From Nitratireductor sp. XY-223 (GTDB lineage: Bacteria > Pseudomonadota > Alphaproteobacteria > Rhizobiales > Rhizobiaceae), in NCBI RefSeq assembly GCF_004959855.1, contig NZ_SPNT01000003.1:672619-736618 (forward strand): DNA of 64,000 bases, in the 5' to 3' direction. A program made the translations under genes and the position numbers. The notes beneath the pieces are model-generated. The model was not told the DNA's origin. It worked only from the letters and a program-made list of their open reading frames with translations, and did no database searches. Shown piece by piece: positions 43,048-51,060 of the stretch. How positions within the stretch are numbered: the stretch's first letter is position 1; each line of letters begins with the position of its first letter.

Positions 43048-44076
43048 ATGGCTTCAAGGGAGAGCGCCGTGGACTTTTGCCACTTATCGGAAACCCTGGG
43101 TGACGAGCGTTGCGGGCTGTATTTCCTGGCGGGGATGGATTTGAACCCCGCGGCAGCCGGAACCGGCGTGGTGACAATTCACGCCGCTGAAGGCGCTCTG
43201 AATAATGGACATCAGGATTTCATCGAGAGCGTTTTCGCTGCTCAGTTCCGCGATTATGATGTCCGGTTCAGGTTCCACTCGAGCGAAGAACTGCATTGTC
43301 CCGACAGCCTTGAGAGTTTTGCACGGAGTTTCCGGCACGACCACATCGTATCTGACCCGACAGGAGCATTCACCAGGGTCGCCAAACTGCTTGAGCTTGT
43401 GCGGGATATTCGCGCCGAACTGGGCTCTTCAGTTGACCGCATTCTGTGGCGGTCCGAGACCTCGGCCCTTGTTGTTCTCGCTACCGGGTTCCAAGTCGGT
43501 GAAACCGGCACGGCTGAAGATGACCGCCTGAACTTCCTGCACGATCAGGTCAGTTCACTGATCAGGGATCGGGCGGCAGCCGATCTGAAGAAAGCAATCA
43601 GATCGGTGCATGTGAACACCGAGATGCCAGCGGGCCGCTATACACATGTTGATGAAGGTCACCGCGCTGCTCAAGATAAATCTACAGGCTTAACCGGAAT
43701 GTTCGCTCGAATTTCCGGCATAGCAGCGCTTATTGGTCTCGGAACGATCTCCGCTGCTAGCGCCAGCGTGCCTGCTCTTGTCGAAGACGATGGGTCTCTA
43801 ACGCCGGGGGTTGCCGCGCTTGTCGGGCTCACCACACTTGGCGAGAACTCTTACGGCCTACGCAATCACTATCAGGCAGTCGGCGGCTTAAGGCTGTATT
43901 TTGGAAAAACCGATGGATCAATCGAAACAGGTTTGTTACCGGGTGCTCCGGGTTCTGACGAGATCGCATTGACAGACACACCTAGTCCTGACGGTGCAAA
44001 ACCAACCGGCGAGCCAAATTTGCCGGCACCAAGCCCCGAGCTCCTGGACCTGCCGGACACTCCCAGCAATTCATAA
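43048..44076 (+). CDS. Hypothetical protein upstream of BcsS-like gene
   Basis: A 342-residue protein not recognised. The first ~200 residues look soluble and globular. A hydrophobic stretch at ~225-245 (ARISGIAALIGLGTISAASA) is followed by a Gly/Leu-rich region with GLRNHYQAVGGLRLYFGKTD, which could be a membrane hairpin or beta-rich region, and a Pro/Asp-rich tail. It lies 38 bases upstream of the BcsS-like gene in the same direction, so both may belong to one operon tied to surface polysaccharide. No catalytic motif is visible. Confidence 0.6.
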   Translation: MASRESAVDFCHLSETLGDERCGLYFLAGMDLNPAAAGTGVVTIHAAEGALNNGHQDFIESVFAAQFRDYDVRFRFHSSEELHCPDSLESFARSFRHDHIVSDPTGAFTRVAKLLELVRDIRAELGSSVDRILWRSETSALVVLATGFQVGETGTAEDDRLNFLHDQVSSLIRDRAAADLKKAIRSVHVNTEMPAGRYTHVDEGHRAAQDKSTGLTGMFARISGIAALIGLGTISAASASVPALVEDDGSLTPGVAALVGLTTLGENSYGLRNHYQAVGGLRLYFGKTDGSIETGLLPGAPGSDEIALTDTPSPDGAKPTGEPNLPAPSPELLDLPDTPSNS

Positions 44077-44114
44077 TCGTGCATAACACGGGTTGATGAG
44101 AGGAAAGGGGAAAC

Positions 44115-44885
44115 GTGAGGGAATTTTCAGAAATCAACATGCGCACCATCATGCTTAAGGCGGGTGCAATAGCGCTTTTGCTGCCGACGGCAGCGCTGGC
44201 AGCCGATGCAACGGCATTTGTGGAAATCAACGAGAGCCCGGTCAATGACACGGTTGTCTATTGGGGCGCCGATTTCGCCCACAAAAGCGATGGAAACAAC
44301 GGATACGGTGCGGGTGCCGGTTTTGTCACCGCGCTGAACGGGGACATCGGAGCCACGGGGTGGACTCTGACCGGCAACATCGGCGGTTCTCGGACAGAGG
44401 ATGTGAATTCCGATACGAATTCGTTCTACAGCTCGGCCCTGGTGGGGTATCAATGGCACGCGCCTGGCTATTACATCACCGTGGCCGGCGGTGTGAACTA
44501 CGTCAACAACGATGAGACGCCGCCGGGTGGAGTGACCGATGGTGGCGAGGTGGGGGCAATCGCACAGTACGGTTTTGAGACGAAAATGGTCGATGCGTTT
44601 TACGTCCAGAGCTACGGCGCCTATTCGACCGCTTTCGATCAGAAATACGTCCATGCCAAAGTCGGCTACAAGACGCCGGTCCTAAGGTTCGGTCCGGAGT
44701 TCACCTTTTTCGATGAGAGCACCAGCCAGGAGACACTCCGTTTCGGCGGTTTCGTCGGTGACATATCTGTAACCGACTCGGTGAACATGGTGGTCTCCGC
44801 CGGATATCAGCATGAACTGGAGCCTGGTGTCGAAGACGGATTTTACGCAACGATCGGCTTCTCGGTCCCGCTTTCACTGCGCTAG
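44115..44885 (+). CDS. BcsS-like outer-membrane beta-barrel protein
   Basis: A 256-residue secreted protein. The signal peptide is MRTIMLKAGAIALLLPTAALA, cleaved before ADA. The mature part alternates hydrophobic and polar residues with many Gly/Tyr/Phe, as in outer-membrane beta-barrels, and resembles BcsS, a cellulose-biosynthesis accessory protein of alphaproteobacteria. A GTG at 44115 has a strong GAGGAAAGGGG upstream; an ATG at 44139 would start directly at the signal peptide and is also possible. No bcsA/bcsB genes lie in this window, so if it acts with cellulose synthase the partners are elsewhere. Confidence 0.65.
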   Translation: MREFSEINMRTIMLKAGAIALLLPTAALAADATAFVEINESPVNDTVVYWGADFAHKSDGNNGYGAGAGFVTALNGDIGATGWTLTGNIGGSRTEDVNSDTNSFYSSALVGYQWHAPGYYITVAGGVNYVNNDETPPGGVTDGGEVGAIAQYGFETKMVDAFYVQSYGAYSTAFDQKYVHAKVGYKTPVLRFGPEFTFFDESTSQETLRFGGFVGDISVTDSVNMVVSAGYQHELEPGVEDGFYATIGFSVPLSLR

Positions 44886-45046
44886 AAACACCGGCAATCG
44901 ACCGCAGAACTTTCTCTTCTGGTTTGCCAATCCCGGGAACCGACAGAGCGAATGACGGTTCACTGTCATCATTGCTGCGGCACTGGGCAGGTTGGTCCGA
45001 GCCCAATCCGGCAGGCCGCAGGAAGATGTTCATACCGCATTTCGTA

Positions 45047-45943
45047 TCAGAGCAGGTTCATCGCGGTGGCCGAGCGCGGCGCAATCGAGAGGTCCGCGAA
45101 AGTCGCTACCGCATCGCCAACAAGGTTATCCTTCTGCATCAGGGCAACCTGACCCGGGGTCAGCGGTGGATTCGGCAGTAGATCTGCCAGGATAGCGAGG
45201 GCCCGCCAGGCCATGAACGGCACCGACAGAAACAGCCGACGCCGACCGGCCCGTGCGGCAAGCCTCATCAGTATCTCGCGGTATGTAAAGATCTCGGGTC
45301 CGCCCAGTTCATAGACTTTACCGGTGGCTCCGTCCCGATCGAGAACACGACAGATGGCTTCGGCGACGTCGCCGACATAGACGGGCTGAAGCCGCGTGCT
45401 GCCGTCGCCGAACAGCGGCACGACAGGAAGCCGTCGGAGGATCGCATCGAGATCGCCGAAAAAGGCCCCGTCGCGGCTGAACATGACACTCGGACGCAAG
45501 ATGGTTGCTTCCGGACAGATGCGGCGCAACACCTCTTCTCCCTCGGCCCGGGCGCGGACATATGCCGACGGGGAATCCCGGCAAACGCCGATCCCGGATA
45601 TCTGGATCAGTTGACAATCTCCGGCCGCCTTCACGATCTCCGCAATCCTGCGCGCCGCATCCACATGAACGTCCCGGAAGGTCTCGGTGCGCGTTTCAAC
45701 ATAAAGCCCGATGCAATTGACTACGGCCCGTGCGCCGCGGAGAGCCCGGTCCAAAACGTCCGGGTCCGACAGGTCGATCTGAACCGGGCGAACCGGGCGA
45801 TCCCAGTGGCTGGAAAGTTGAGAGAGCTTTTCCGGAGAACGCGTTGCGACACAGACGGCATACCCGTGCTCCTGCAGCTTGCGGACCACCCGCCTGCCAA
45901 GGAACCCGGTTCCGCCAAGTACGATTACCTCTTGTCCAGCCAT
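45047..45943 (-). CDS. NDUFA9-like NAD(P)-binding SDR protein
   Basis: A 298-residue atypical short-chain dehydrogenase of the NmrA/NDUFA9 group. The cofactor loop is LGGTGFLGRRVV (residues 9-20), followed by ATRSP, VNCIGLY and ISGIGVC. The catalytic Tyr-Lys pair of classical SDRs is lost (AYVRARAEGEE keeps Tyr but lacks the K of YxxxK). Homologues associate with respiratory complex I or act in quinone/ubiquinone metabolism. It is convergent with the BcsS-like gene, with a 161-bp gap that holds nothing recognisable. Confidence 0.82.
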   Translation of the reverse strand: MAGQEVIVLGGTGFLGRRVVRKLQEHGYAVCVATRSPEKLSQLSSHWDRPVRPVQIDLSDPDVLDRALRGARAVVNCIGLYVETRTETFRDVHVDAARRIAEIVKAAGDCQLIQISGIGVCRDSPSAYVRARAEGEEVLRRICPEATILRPSVMFSRDGAFFGDLDAILRRLPVVPLFGDGSTRLQPVYVGDVAEAICRVLDRDGATGKVYELGGPEIFTYREILMRLAARAGRRRLFLSVPFMAWRALAILADLLPNPPLTPGQVALMQKDNLVGDAVATFADLSIAPRSATAMNLL

Positions 45944-46004
45944 CTATGCGATCAATCAGCTCCAAATTAGCACTAGGAACAGGTGCGCAGCCCGCCGCGA
46001 CGGG

Positions 46005-47003
46005 CTAGGCGCCTTGCGGGTCTTCGTCAGCCCCGCTCGCCCTGATCTCCTCATCCACCACGGACTGGATGGCCCGCAAGGTCCGCTCGAGATTGGACGG
46101 GCCGTCCTTCGTGGCGCGTGTCTTGGGATCGAGATAGCCGCGCGGGCCGTTGTGGCCGATACCCTGCAGCCGGATCTTGGAGATTTGCCCGTGCTTGCGC
46201 GCCTGGTTCCAGTAGGACGAACCGAAGATCCGCCACCTGTGCACGAAGAACAGCCCGCTGACGCGCGAGACGCGGTCCGCCGTTCCTTCCAGGTGGACGA
46301 TGCGATTGAGCGACGCGATGCCGGCATGCGAGGAAAGCACACCGCCGAGCGACAGCAGCGTCAGGCGGCTCTGGAACTCGCCGTGCAGGAACGGGGCGGC
46401 GCCCAGCGAGATCTCGGCGCCGCCGCTGTAGCCTAGCAGGATCACCGGCTGGTGCGATTGCGGGGCGTGGCCGTTCTCCAGCAGCTTCTCGCGTATGATA
46501 CGAAACGTGCCGGCGCTGTAGATCGGGCCGTAGCGCCCGTCGGCAGCCACCAGGACCTGGAACATGTTGCGCAGGCGGATGAGGTTCTGTGTCACGAATG
46601 CCCGGTGGCGCCCGGAATAGCGCCAGAAGCGGGCGAATATGCGCTGGCCGGTCAGCGGAATGCCGGCGGGCGAATAGGGAAAGAAATCCGCAATGACGGT
46701 CACGTAGGGCAGCCGTTGTTGCAGCTCGTCGAGAAAGTGCTGCTCCAGCTTCGGATGCCGCTCGCCGGTGATGGTGCCGATGCCGGTGACATAAAAGACC
46801 ACGGCCTTGGTGTGCGCCAGCTTGTTTTCGTCCGGGATGACGTTGCGGACGCTGCGGCTTTCATCGCCGACATCGTCATCCGGCCCCGCGGTCCAGCGCG
46901 ACCACCAGGTCATGGCCTCGAAGGGCGCCGTGATGAGGGCCACGAACAGCATGACGCTGGCGATGAGGAAGGCACCGAACAGGAGCTGCTGGATATCGGT
47001 CAT
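46005..47003 (-). CDS. Membrane-anchored alpha/beta-hydrolase-like protein
   Basis: A 332-residue protein. One N-terminal membrane helix (residues ~8-30) anchors a large soluble domain. VILLGYSGGAEISLGAAPFL (residues ~190-210) contains a G-x-S-x-G elbow typical of serine hydrolases, and a GHNG motif late in the sequence could supply the His. No close family was recognised. Its start codon overlaps the stop of the 47000-47647 membrane gene (ATGA), so the two are coupled and probably act together in the envelope. Confidence 0.6.
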   Translation of the reverse strand: MTDIQQLLFGAFLIASVMLFVALITAPFEAMTWWSRWTAGPDDDVGDESRSVRNVIPDENKLAHTKAVVFYVTGIGTITGERHPKLEQHFLDELQQRLPYVTVIADFFPYSPAGIPLTGQRIFARFWRYSGRHRAFVTQNLIRLRNMFQVLVAADGRYGPIYSAGTFRIIREKLLENGHAPQSHQPVILLGYSGGAEISLGAAPFLHGEFQSRLTLLSLGGVLSSHAGIASLNRIVHLEGTADRVSRVSGLFFVHRWRIFGSSYWNQARKHGQISKIRLQGIGHNGPRGYLDPKTRATKDGPSNLERTLRAIQSVVDEEIRASGADEDPQGA

Positions 47004-47647
47004 CGGCTGCGCACCCTCTGCTTGACGAATTCAAGCACCTGATCGGAGGTGAAGCGCGAGAGCTGACGGCTTGCAAAAAGGAACCCGCCGCTCTGCGCCG
47101 CGCTGCTTTTGGTGAAGAACATGCGTTCGAGAAAGGACACCGCGACCCAGCCCGACAACATGCAGACCGCGCCGGGCAGGAACGGAACCTGCGCGCCGTA
47201 GAAGAGGCCGTACATCATCGTCAGGCAGGTCCATCCGTAAAGGACATAGGAAATGACGATACCGATGCTCGGCAACACGGCGAGGAAACCGAAGACCAGC
47301 GGGGCCGTCGCGACGAAGATCACGGACATGAAGTTCCACGGCGCCGTCACCACGCCGAACAATATGGCGGCAAAGAGGACCGAACAGCTCACCCACAGCC
47401 CCAGGCGAACGGTCAGGGATACGCCACTGAACACCAGCCCCAGGACAAACCCGATCGGCGACGCGGAAACCAGAAACAGCGCAAAGCATTGACCCAGCAG
47501 CAGCGAAACGCCGGCGAGAAAGACGACCCCGGTCGAAATGAACCGGGTGCGGTCGTCCATGATCGCCGTGTCGTAGACCGTCGGATCGAACCACAGGGCG
47601 CGGCCGATCATGTCGCGAAGCTGCGTGATGATGTCAAACCAATCCAT
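47000..47647 (-). CDS. Polytopic membrane protein of unknown function
   Basis: A 215-residue protein with four or five hydrophobic segments (FISTGVVFLAGVSLLLGQCF onward) and short charged termini. The start at 47647 (MDWFDIITQLRDMIGRALWF) is chosen because the preceding 39 in-frame codons look like non-coding sequence rich in Arg/Ala. It is the first gene of a two-gene operon with the hydrolase-like gene at 46005. No transporter or enzyme family is recognised; it may serve as a membrane partner for that hydrolase domain. Confidence 0.6.
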   Translation of the reverse strand: MDWFDIITQLRDMIGRALWFDPTVYDTAIMDDRTRFISTGVVFLAGVSLLLGQCFALFLVSASPIGFVLGLVFSGVSLTVRLGLWVSCSVLFAAILFGVVTAPWNFMSVIFVATAPLVFGFLAVLPSIGIVISYVLYGWTCLTMMYGLFYGAQVPFLPGAVCMLSGWVAVSFLERMFFTKSSAAQSGGFLFASRQLSRFTSDQVLEFVKQRVRSR

Positions 47648-47848
47648 GAGACAGTCCGGCTCGATTTCGGGTGTCGTCTGGAGGCTTGCCCATTTCCGGC
47701 AAAAACTCAATGCGGCGGGACGCGCGGCGCGGCCTGTTGCGGCAAGCTGGTGATTTTGGGACACAGCGTCGGCATGACCAGTGTCCGTTTGCGACGGGAC
47801 CTGTGCCGCAACAATTCGAGGCTGAACACCGAATCCGCGATTGCAAAT

Positions 47849-47863
47849 GTTCTTGAAATGTTC
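47849..47863. promoter_or_regulatory. SOS (LexA) box upstream of ICL/PEPM gene
   Basis: GTTCTTGAAATGTTC, a perfect GTTC-N7-GTTC match to the alphaproteobacterial LexA site, ending 28 bases before the ATG at 47892. Confidence 0.7.
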
Positions 47864-47891
47864 CTATATTGGCCGAGACAGGAGCGGTGCG

Positions 47892-48719
47892 ATGGAAACA
47901 CACAGGAAGTTCGAGACCTTCAAGGGGCTTCACGAGAGGGACGGTGCCTTCGTCATTCCCAATCCGTGGAATGCCGGTTCGGCGGTCATTTTGGAGTCGC
48001 TTGGTTTCGACGCCCTGGCGACGACATCGGCCGGCCTTGCCTTCGCGAAAGGCCGATGCGACGGGGCGGCTGAGATTACCCGCGACAGCGCGCTCGAAAA
48101 TGCCCGCGAGATCGTCGAGGCGACGCATCTGCCGGTGTCCGCCGATCTCGAGGGCGGCTTCGGCGACCGTCCGGAGGACTGCGCCGAGACGATCGCGCTG
48201 GCGAGCGGGACAGGGCTGATGGGCGGCTCCATCGAGGACGCGACCGGAAGTCCCGGCGTGCCGATATACGATTTCTCCCAGGCGGTCGAGCGCATCGCTG
48301 CCGCCGCCGAGGCGGCGAGGGGTTTGCCGTTCCTGCTGACGGCAAGGGCGGAGAACTTCCTTTACGGCCGCCCAGATCTGGACGACACGATCCGGCGCCT
48401 TCAGGCCTATGAGGAGGCGGGGGCCGATGTTCTCTATGCGCCCGGCCTGCCGGATCTCGAGGCGATCCGTCTTGTCTGTCGGTCCGTCACGAAACCGGTC
48501 AATGTCGTCATGGGCCTCTCGGGGCCGACCTGGTCGGTCGCGCAACTGGCCGAGGCGGGCGTGAAGCGCATCAGCGTCGGCGGCTCGTTCGCCAGGGCCG
48601 CGCTCGGCGGCTTCATCCGCGCCGCCAATGAAGTGCGGGAGCGGGGTACGTTCACCTACGTGGTGGAAGCGCTGCCGGATGCGGAAGCGAGGAGGCTGAT
48701 GGAAAGCAGGAGGCGGTAG
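47892..48719 (+). CDS. ICL/PEP mutase superfamily protein without catalytic cysteine
   Basis: A 275-residue TIM-barrel protein of the isocitrate lyase/PEP mutase superfamily. It has the metal-binding SADLEGGFGD and SIEDATG segments, but the loop that carries K-[KR]-C-G-H in carbon-carbon lyases has no cysteine, unlike the paralogue at 15526. This group includes carboxy-PEP mutase-like and oxaloacetate hydrolase/decarboxylase-like enzymes, and the function of this common short form is not established. The ATG at 47892 has GGAGCGG upstream. A consensus SOS box lies directly upstream, suggesting DNA-damage control, and the prophage begins shortly after the gene. Confidence 0.82.
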   Translation: METHRKFETFKGLHERDGAFVIPNPWNAGSAVILESLGFDALATTSAGLAFAKGRCDGAAEITRDSALENAREIVEATHLPVSADLEGGFGDRPEDCAETIALASGTGLMGGSIEDATGSPGVPIYDFSQAVERIAAAAEAARGLPFLLTARAENFLYGRPDLDDTIRRLQAYEEAGADVLYAPGLPDLEAIRLVCRSVTKPVNVVMGLSGPTWSVAQLAEAGVKRISVGGSFARAALGGFIRAANEVRERGTFTYVVEALPDAEARRLMESRRR

Positions 48720-48897
48720 CCGTTACGCACAAGAAATCCGAATGCCGAGAGCAGGTAAATCTGAAAGCAATCAATCGTTTACATCGAATCTGTGCTGCAC
48801 CTTTGGCATGCAGTCGTCAAATGGCATGGCCAATTGTCTGTGCATCCAGTAGAAATCGAAGAGTTGCAATGTTGTTCGAAATAACCTATAGGTAGAA

Positions 48898-48912
48898 GAA
48901 CAAAAAGGGAAC
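48898..48912. promoter_or_regulatory. SOS (LexA) box at left end of prophage module
   Basis: GAACAAAAAGGGAAC, perfect GAAC-N7-GAAC, 62 bases before the ATG at 48975. Confidence 0.8.
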
Positions 48913-48974
48913 AATAGCTCCGATTGTGTCTTGCAACATAGAGATTTTGCCGCTGGTCCACAGAGGAATGCTGA

Positions 48975-49877
48975 ATGTCCGAGAAACGCTACACGCTCAA
49001 GCTCGCCTATTTTCCGATCGCGCTTTCCGGCGGAAATCGTGGAAAGTCCCGCGCCGTGAATCTGTCGACCGGATACAATCATGCATTCTTCCTGATTTAC
49101 GACAACGAGGGCAATCTTTTTAGGGAAATCAACGGTTTTGCCACGGACAAACACGGTAAAAAGAAGGCTATCGGCTCCCCGCTCGACAGCAGCGACCGGC
49201 TGAAAATCCACATATTCGGCAAGAAGGGCGATCTTGGGCCGCAGAAAAACGAACGCGTCATATACGACAACCTGACCGAGGTGGAACTGAAAGCTCTGAT
49301 GGCGACTGTCTATTCGCTGGAAGATGAGCTCGACAAACGCGATCTGCACTACCGGCTGCTCTCGCAAAACAGCAATAGTGTCGCCGCAACGCTTATGGAA
49401 GCGTGGGGGTTCAAGCGCAGCGACCTTTTCCGTTCTGATTTCTCCCGCAACGCAGATGGCGAAGGTCTTCCGACGAAAGGTTCGCTGCCCGGAGCGGAAC
49501 GTGTCCTGCTCCACAACAAGAAGATGGCCGACTACGCGCAGCGGACACAATCGCTGATTAAGGGATTCGATGCGATTGAACGATCACTGACGTCGGATAG
49601 CCCCACCGTTCGATACAATGGAGTGGCATCCGGATTGAAAAAGATCTCGCCCCACATCCGGGCACTCGATGATGATGCTACCAAAAGATACTTGCAAGAG
49701 GCCAACCGAAGGCTGGGCTTTGGCGCAATCGGTGAATCTGGGAGTTTTGGTTCGCAGTCGACGTCCGGTCTTGTTCAACAATTGGATTTCAACATATCGC
49801 AAAGGCGGTTGGGCGAGCCTGGCGGTATCGATATTCCGGTTCCGCAGCGCAGACCCTCAGAACGGCCGCGGCTCTAG
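48975..49877 (+). CDS. SOS-controlled prophage cargo protein, unknown
   Basis: A 300-residue protein with no signal or membrane segment. The N-terminal ~140 residues show a compact beta-rich domain with STGYNHAFFLIYDNEGNLF, LFREINGFATD and a later QNSNSVAATLMEAWGF. The spaced His, Asn and Asn-Ser residues recall papain-like or amidase domains in phage and toxin proteins, but no family was recognised. The C-terminal ~150 residues are Ser/Gln/Arg-rich and probably flexible. It starts the prophage region under its own SOS box and is followed by a lipoprotein gene. A role as effector or virion-associated protein is possible; this is inference only. Confidence 0.6.
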   Translation: MSEKRYTLKLAYFPIALSGGNRGKSRAVNLSTGYNHAFFLIYDNEGNLFREINGFATDKHGKKKAIGSPLDSSDRLKIHIFGKKGDLGPQKNERVIYDNLTEVELKALMATVYSLEDELDKRDLHYRLLSQNSNSVAATLMEAWGFKRSDLFRSDFSRNADGEGLPTKGSLPGAERVLLHNKKMADYAQRTQSLIKGFDAIERSLTSDSPTVRYNGVASGLKKISPHIRALDDDATKRYLQEANRRLGFGAIGESGSFGSQSTSGLVQQLDFNISQRRLGEPGGIDIPVPQRRPSERPRL

Positions 49878-49994
49878 GGCCCCGCGATAGCGGCAACAAA
49901 ATACGGGGCAAACGCATTTGACGGACAAGAGCAGAGCGATACGGCTGCGAAATCGTAACGGCTGATCTTTTTGCCCTAACGTGGTGTAATTGTG

Positions 49995-50711
49995 ATGGAG
50001 GTTAAATTGGTCGTCTGTAGCAGAGTGATATTGATGGCCGGGGCACTGGTTTCCCAATTGATTTTGCACGGTTGTGCGTCGCCGAGCGAATACCATTTTA
50101 TCACCTCCGGGCCGGTTGAGGCTGTCGGTTCCTCCTGCGGTTCCGTTGATGAAAATATCGTCTACGAGGCCGCATTGCCGGAACTCAGGCGCTATGACGG
50201 AACCCTGTTCCGAAGCGTTGAATATGGCTACAGGGATGTGTCCGAGCAGCAGATCGTTGCAATTGATCAAGCCCTTGCCCGAAAATTGCTTGCAGGGAAA
50301 AGCGTATCGAGCGAACCGAACGGAGCCACGAACGGCCGTTGCCGCATAACGTTCTGGATGGGAACCCATACAGTCATGTTCCCAATACAGGTGTTGCTTC
50401 CCTACCGTGTGGAGTTTTCCCTGAACAAAGGGCAAATTGAGGAAATCTGCCTAGGACTGGAGATTAAGGAACGTGACAGGTATTCACGCCCTCACGATCC
50501 GGAAATGGTGCTGAATCCCGACAAATTCCCGAACTTGAAACGCGACATGATCGTCGCGAACAGCGATTTGTACGTTAAAGCGGACGGCCCGCCTTTTGTA
50601 TTGAGGGAAACATGGGAACCACTCAGGGTTCTTGGTTCACCGTGCTTTGACGGCAATGGTCAGTTGGTCGGCTACAAGCAACTGTTTCCGGAGTTGAAAA
50701 ACAAGCCATGA
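49995..50711 (+). CDS. Prophage-encoded lipoprotein
   Basis: A ~239-residue protein with a lipobox at the end of the signal (LILHGC, Cys at residue ~27), so it should be anchored in the outer or inner membrane after lipidation. The mature part has several cysteines and no recognised domain. The start is ambiguous: ATG at 49995, or TTG at 50007, which has GGAGG at ideal spacing. It overlaps the small-terminase-like gene as ATGA, so it is co-translated with packaging genes. Phage lipoproteins often block superinfection or act in lysis; neither is shown here. Confidence 0.65.
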   Translation: MEVKLVVCSRVILMAGALVSQLILHGCASPSEYHFITSGPVEAVGSSCGSVDENIVYEAALPELRRYDGTLFRSVEYGYRDVSEQQIVAIDQALARKLLAGKSVSSEPNGATNGRCRITFWMGTHTVMFPIQVLLPYRVEFSLNKGQIEEICLGLEIKERDRYSRPHDPEMVLNPDKFPNLKRDMIVANSDLYVKADGPPFVLRETWEPLRVLGSPCFDGNGQLVGYKQLFPELKNKP

Positions 50712-51040
50712 GTGCAACTGTTTGCCGAGCGAGGCGGCCAACCAACCAGAAGTCAGCGCAGGCGTACGTTGATGGAGCGGGGCGGATTGGCCAGACCGGA
50801 TCTGGGTCTCCTGTTATTCGAGACGCGATCATCCAGGCGGCGGTCGAGGCCGGTGGCGGCGACATGATCGCTTATCTCAAGAAGCAGGCGGAAACCCATC
50901 CGAGCGCATTCATGACGCTGCTTGGAAAAGTGCTGCCCATGCAGCTGACCGGCGGAAAGGGCGAGCCGGTCAATCTGGAGTTCTCGGTCCGGTTCGTCGC
51001 CGCCGAGGAAGCGAGCGACCCCGGCGCGGTCGGCGACTGA
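50708..51040 (+). CDS. Small terminase subunit-like phage protein
   Basis: A 110-residue protein directly upstream of the large terminase gene (20-base gap). It has a basic N terminus, a helical middle (VIRDAIIQAAVEAGGGDMIA, HPSAFMTLLGKVLPMQLTG) and an acidic end. The sequence HPSAFMTLLGKVLP resembles phage proteins annotated as small terminase or terminase-associated in podovirus-like prophages. Position and size, rather than a solid motif, support the call. The start ATG overlaps the lipoprotein stop. Confidence 0.6.
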   Translation: MSATVCRARRPTNQKSAQAYVDGAGRIGQTGSGSPVIRDAIIQAAVEAGGGDMIAYLKKQAETHPSAFMTLLGKVLPMQLTGGKGEPVNLEFSVRFVAAEEASDPGAVGD

Positions 51041-51060
51041 CGCAACCTTTTCGAGGATAA

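Noticed and set aside
43048-44885. Complete cellulose synthesis operon
   Set aside because: Only a BcsS-like protein is present; bcsA, bcsB and related genes are absent from the window.
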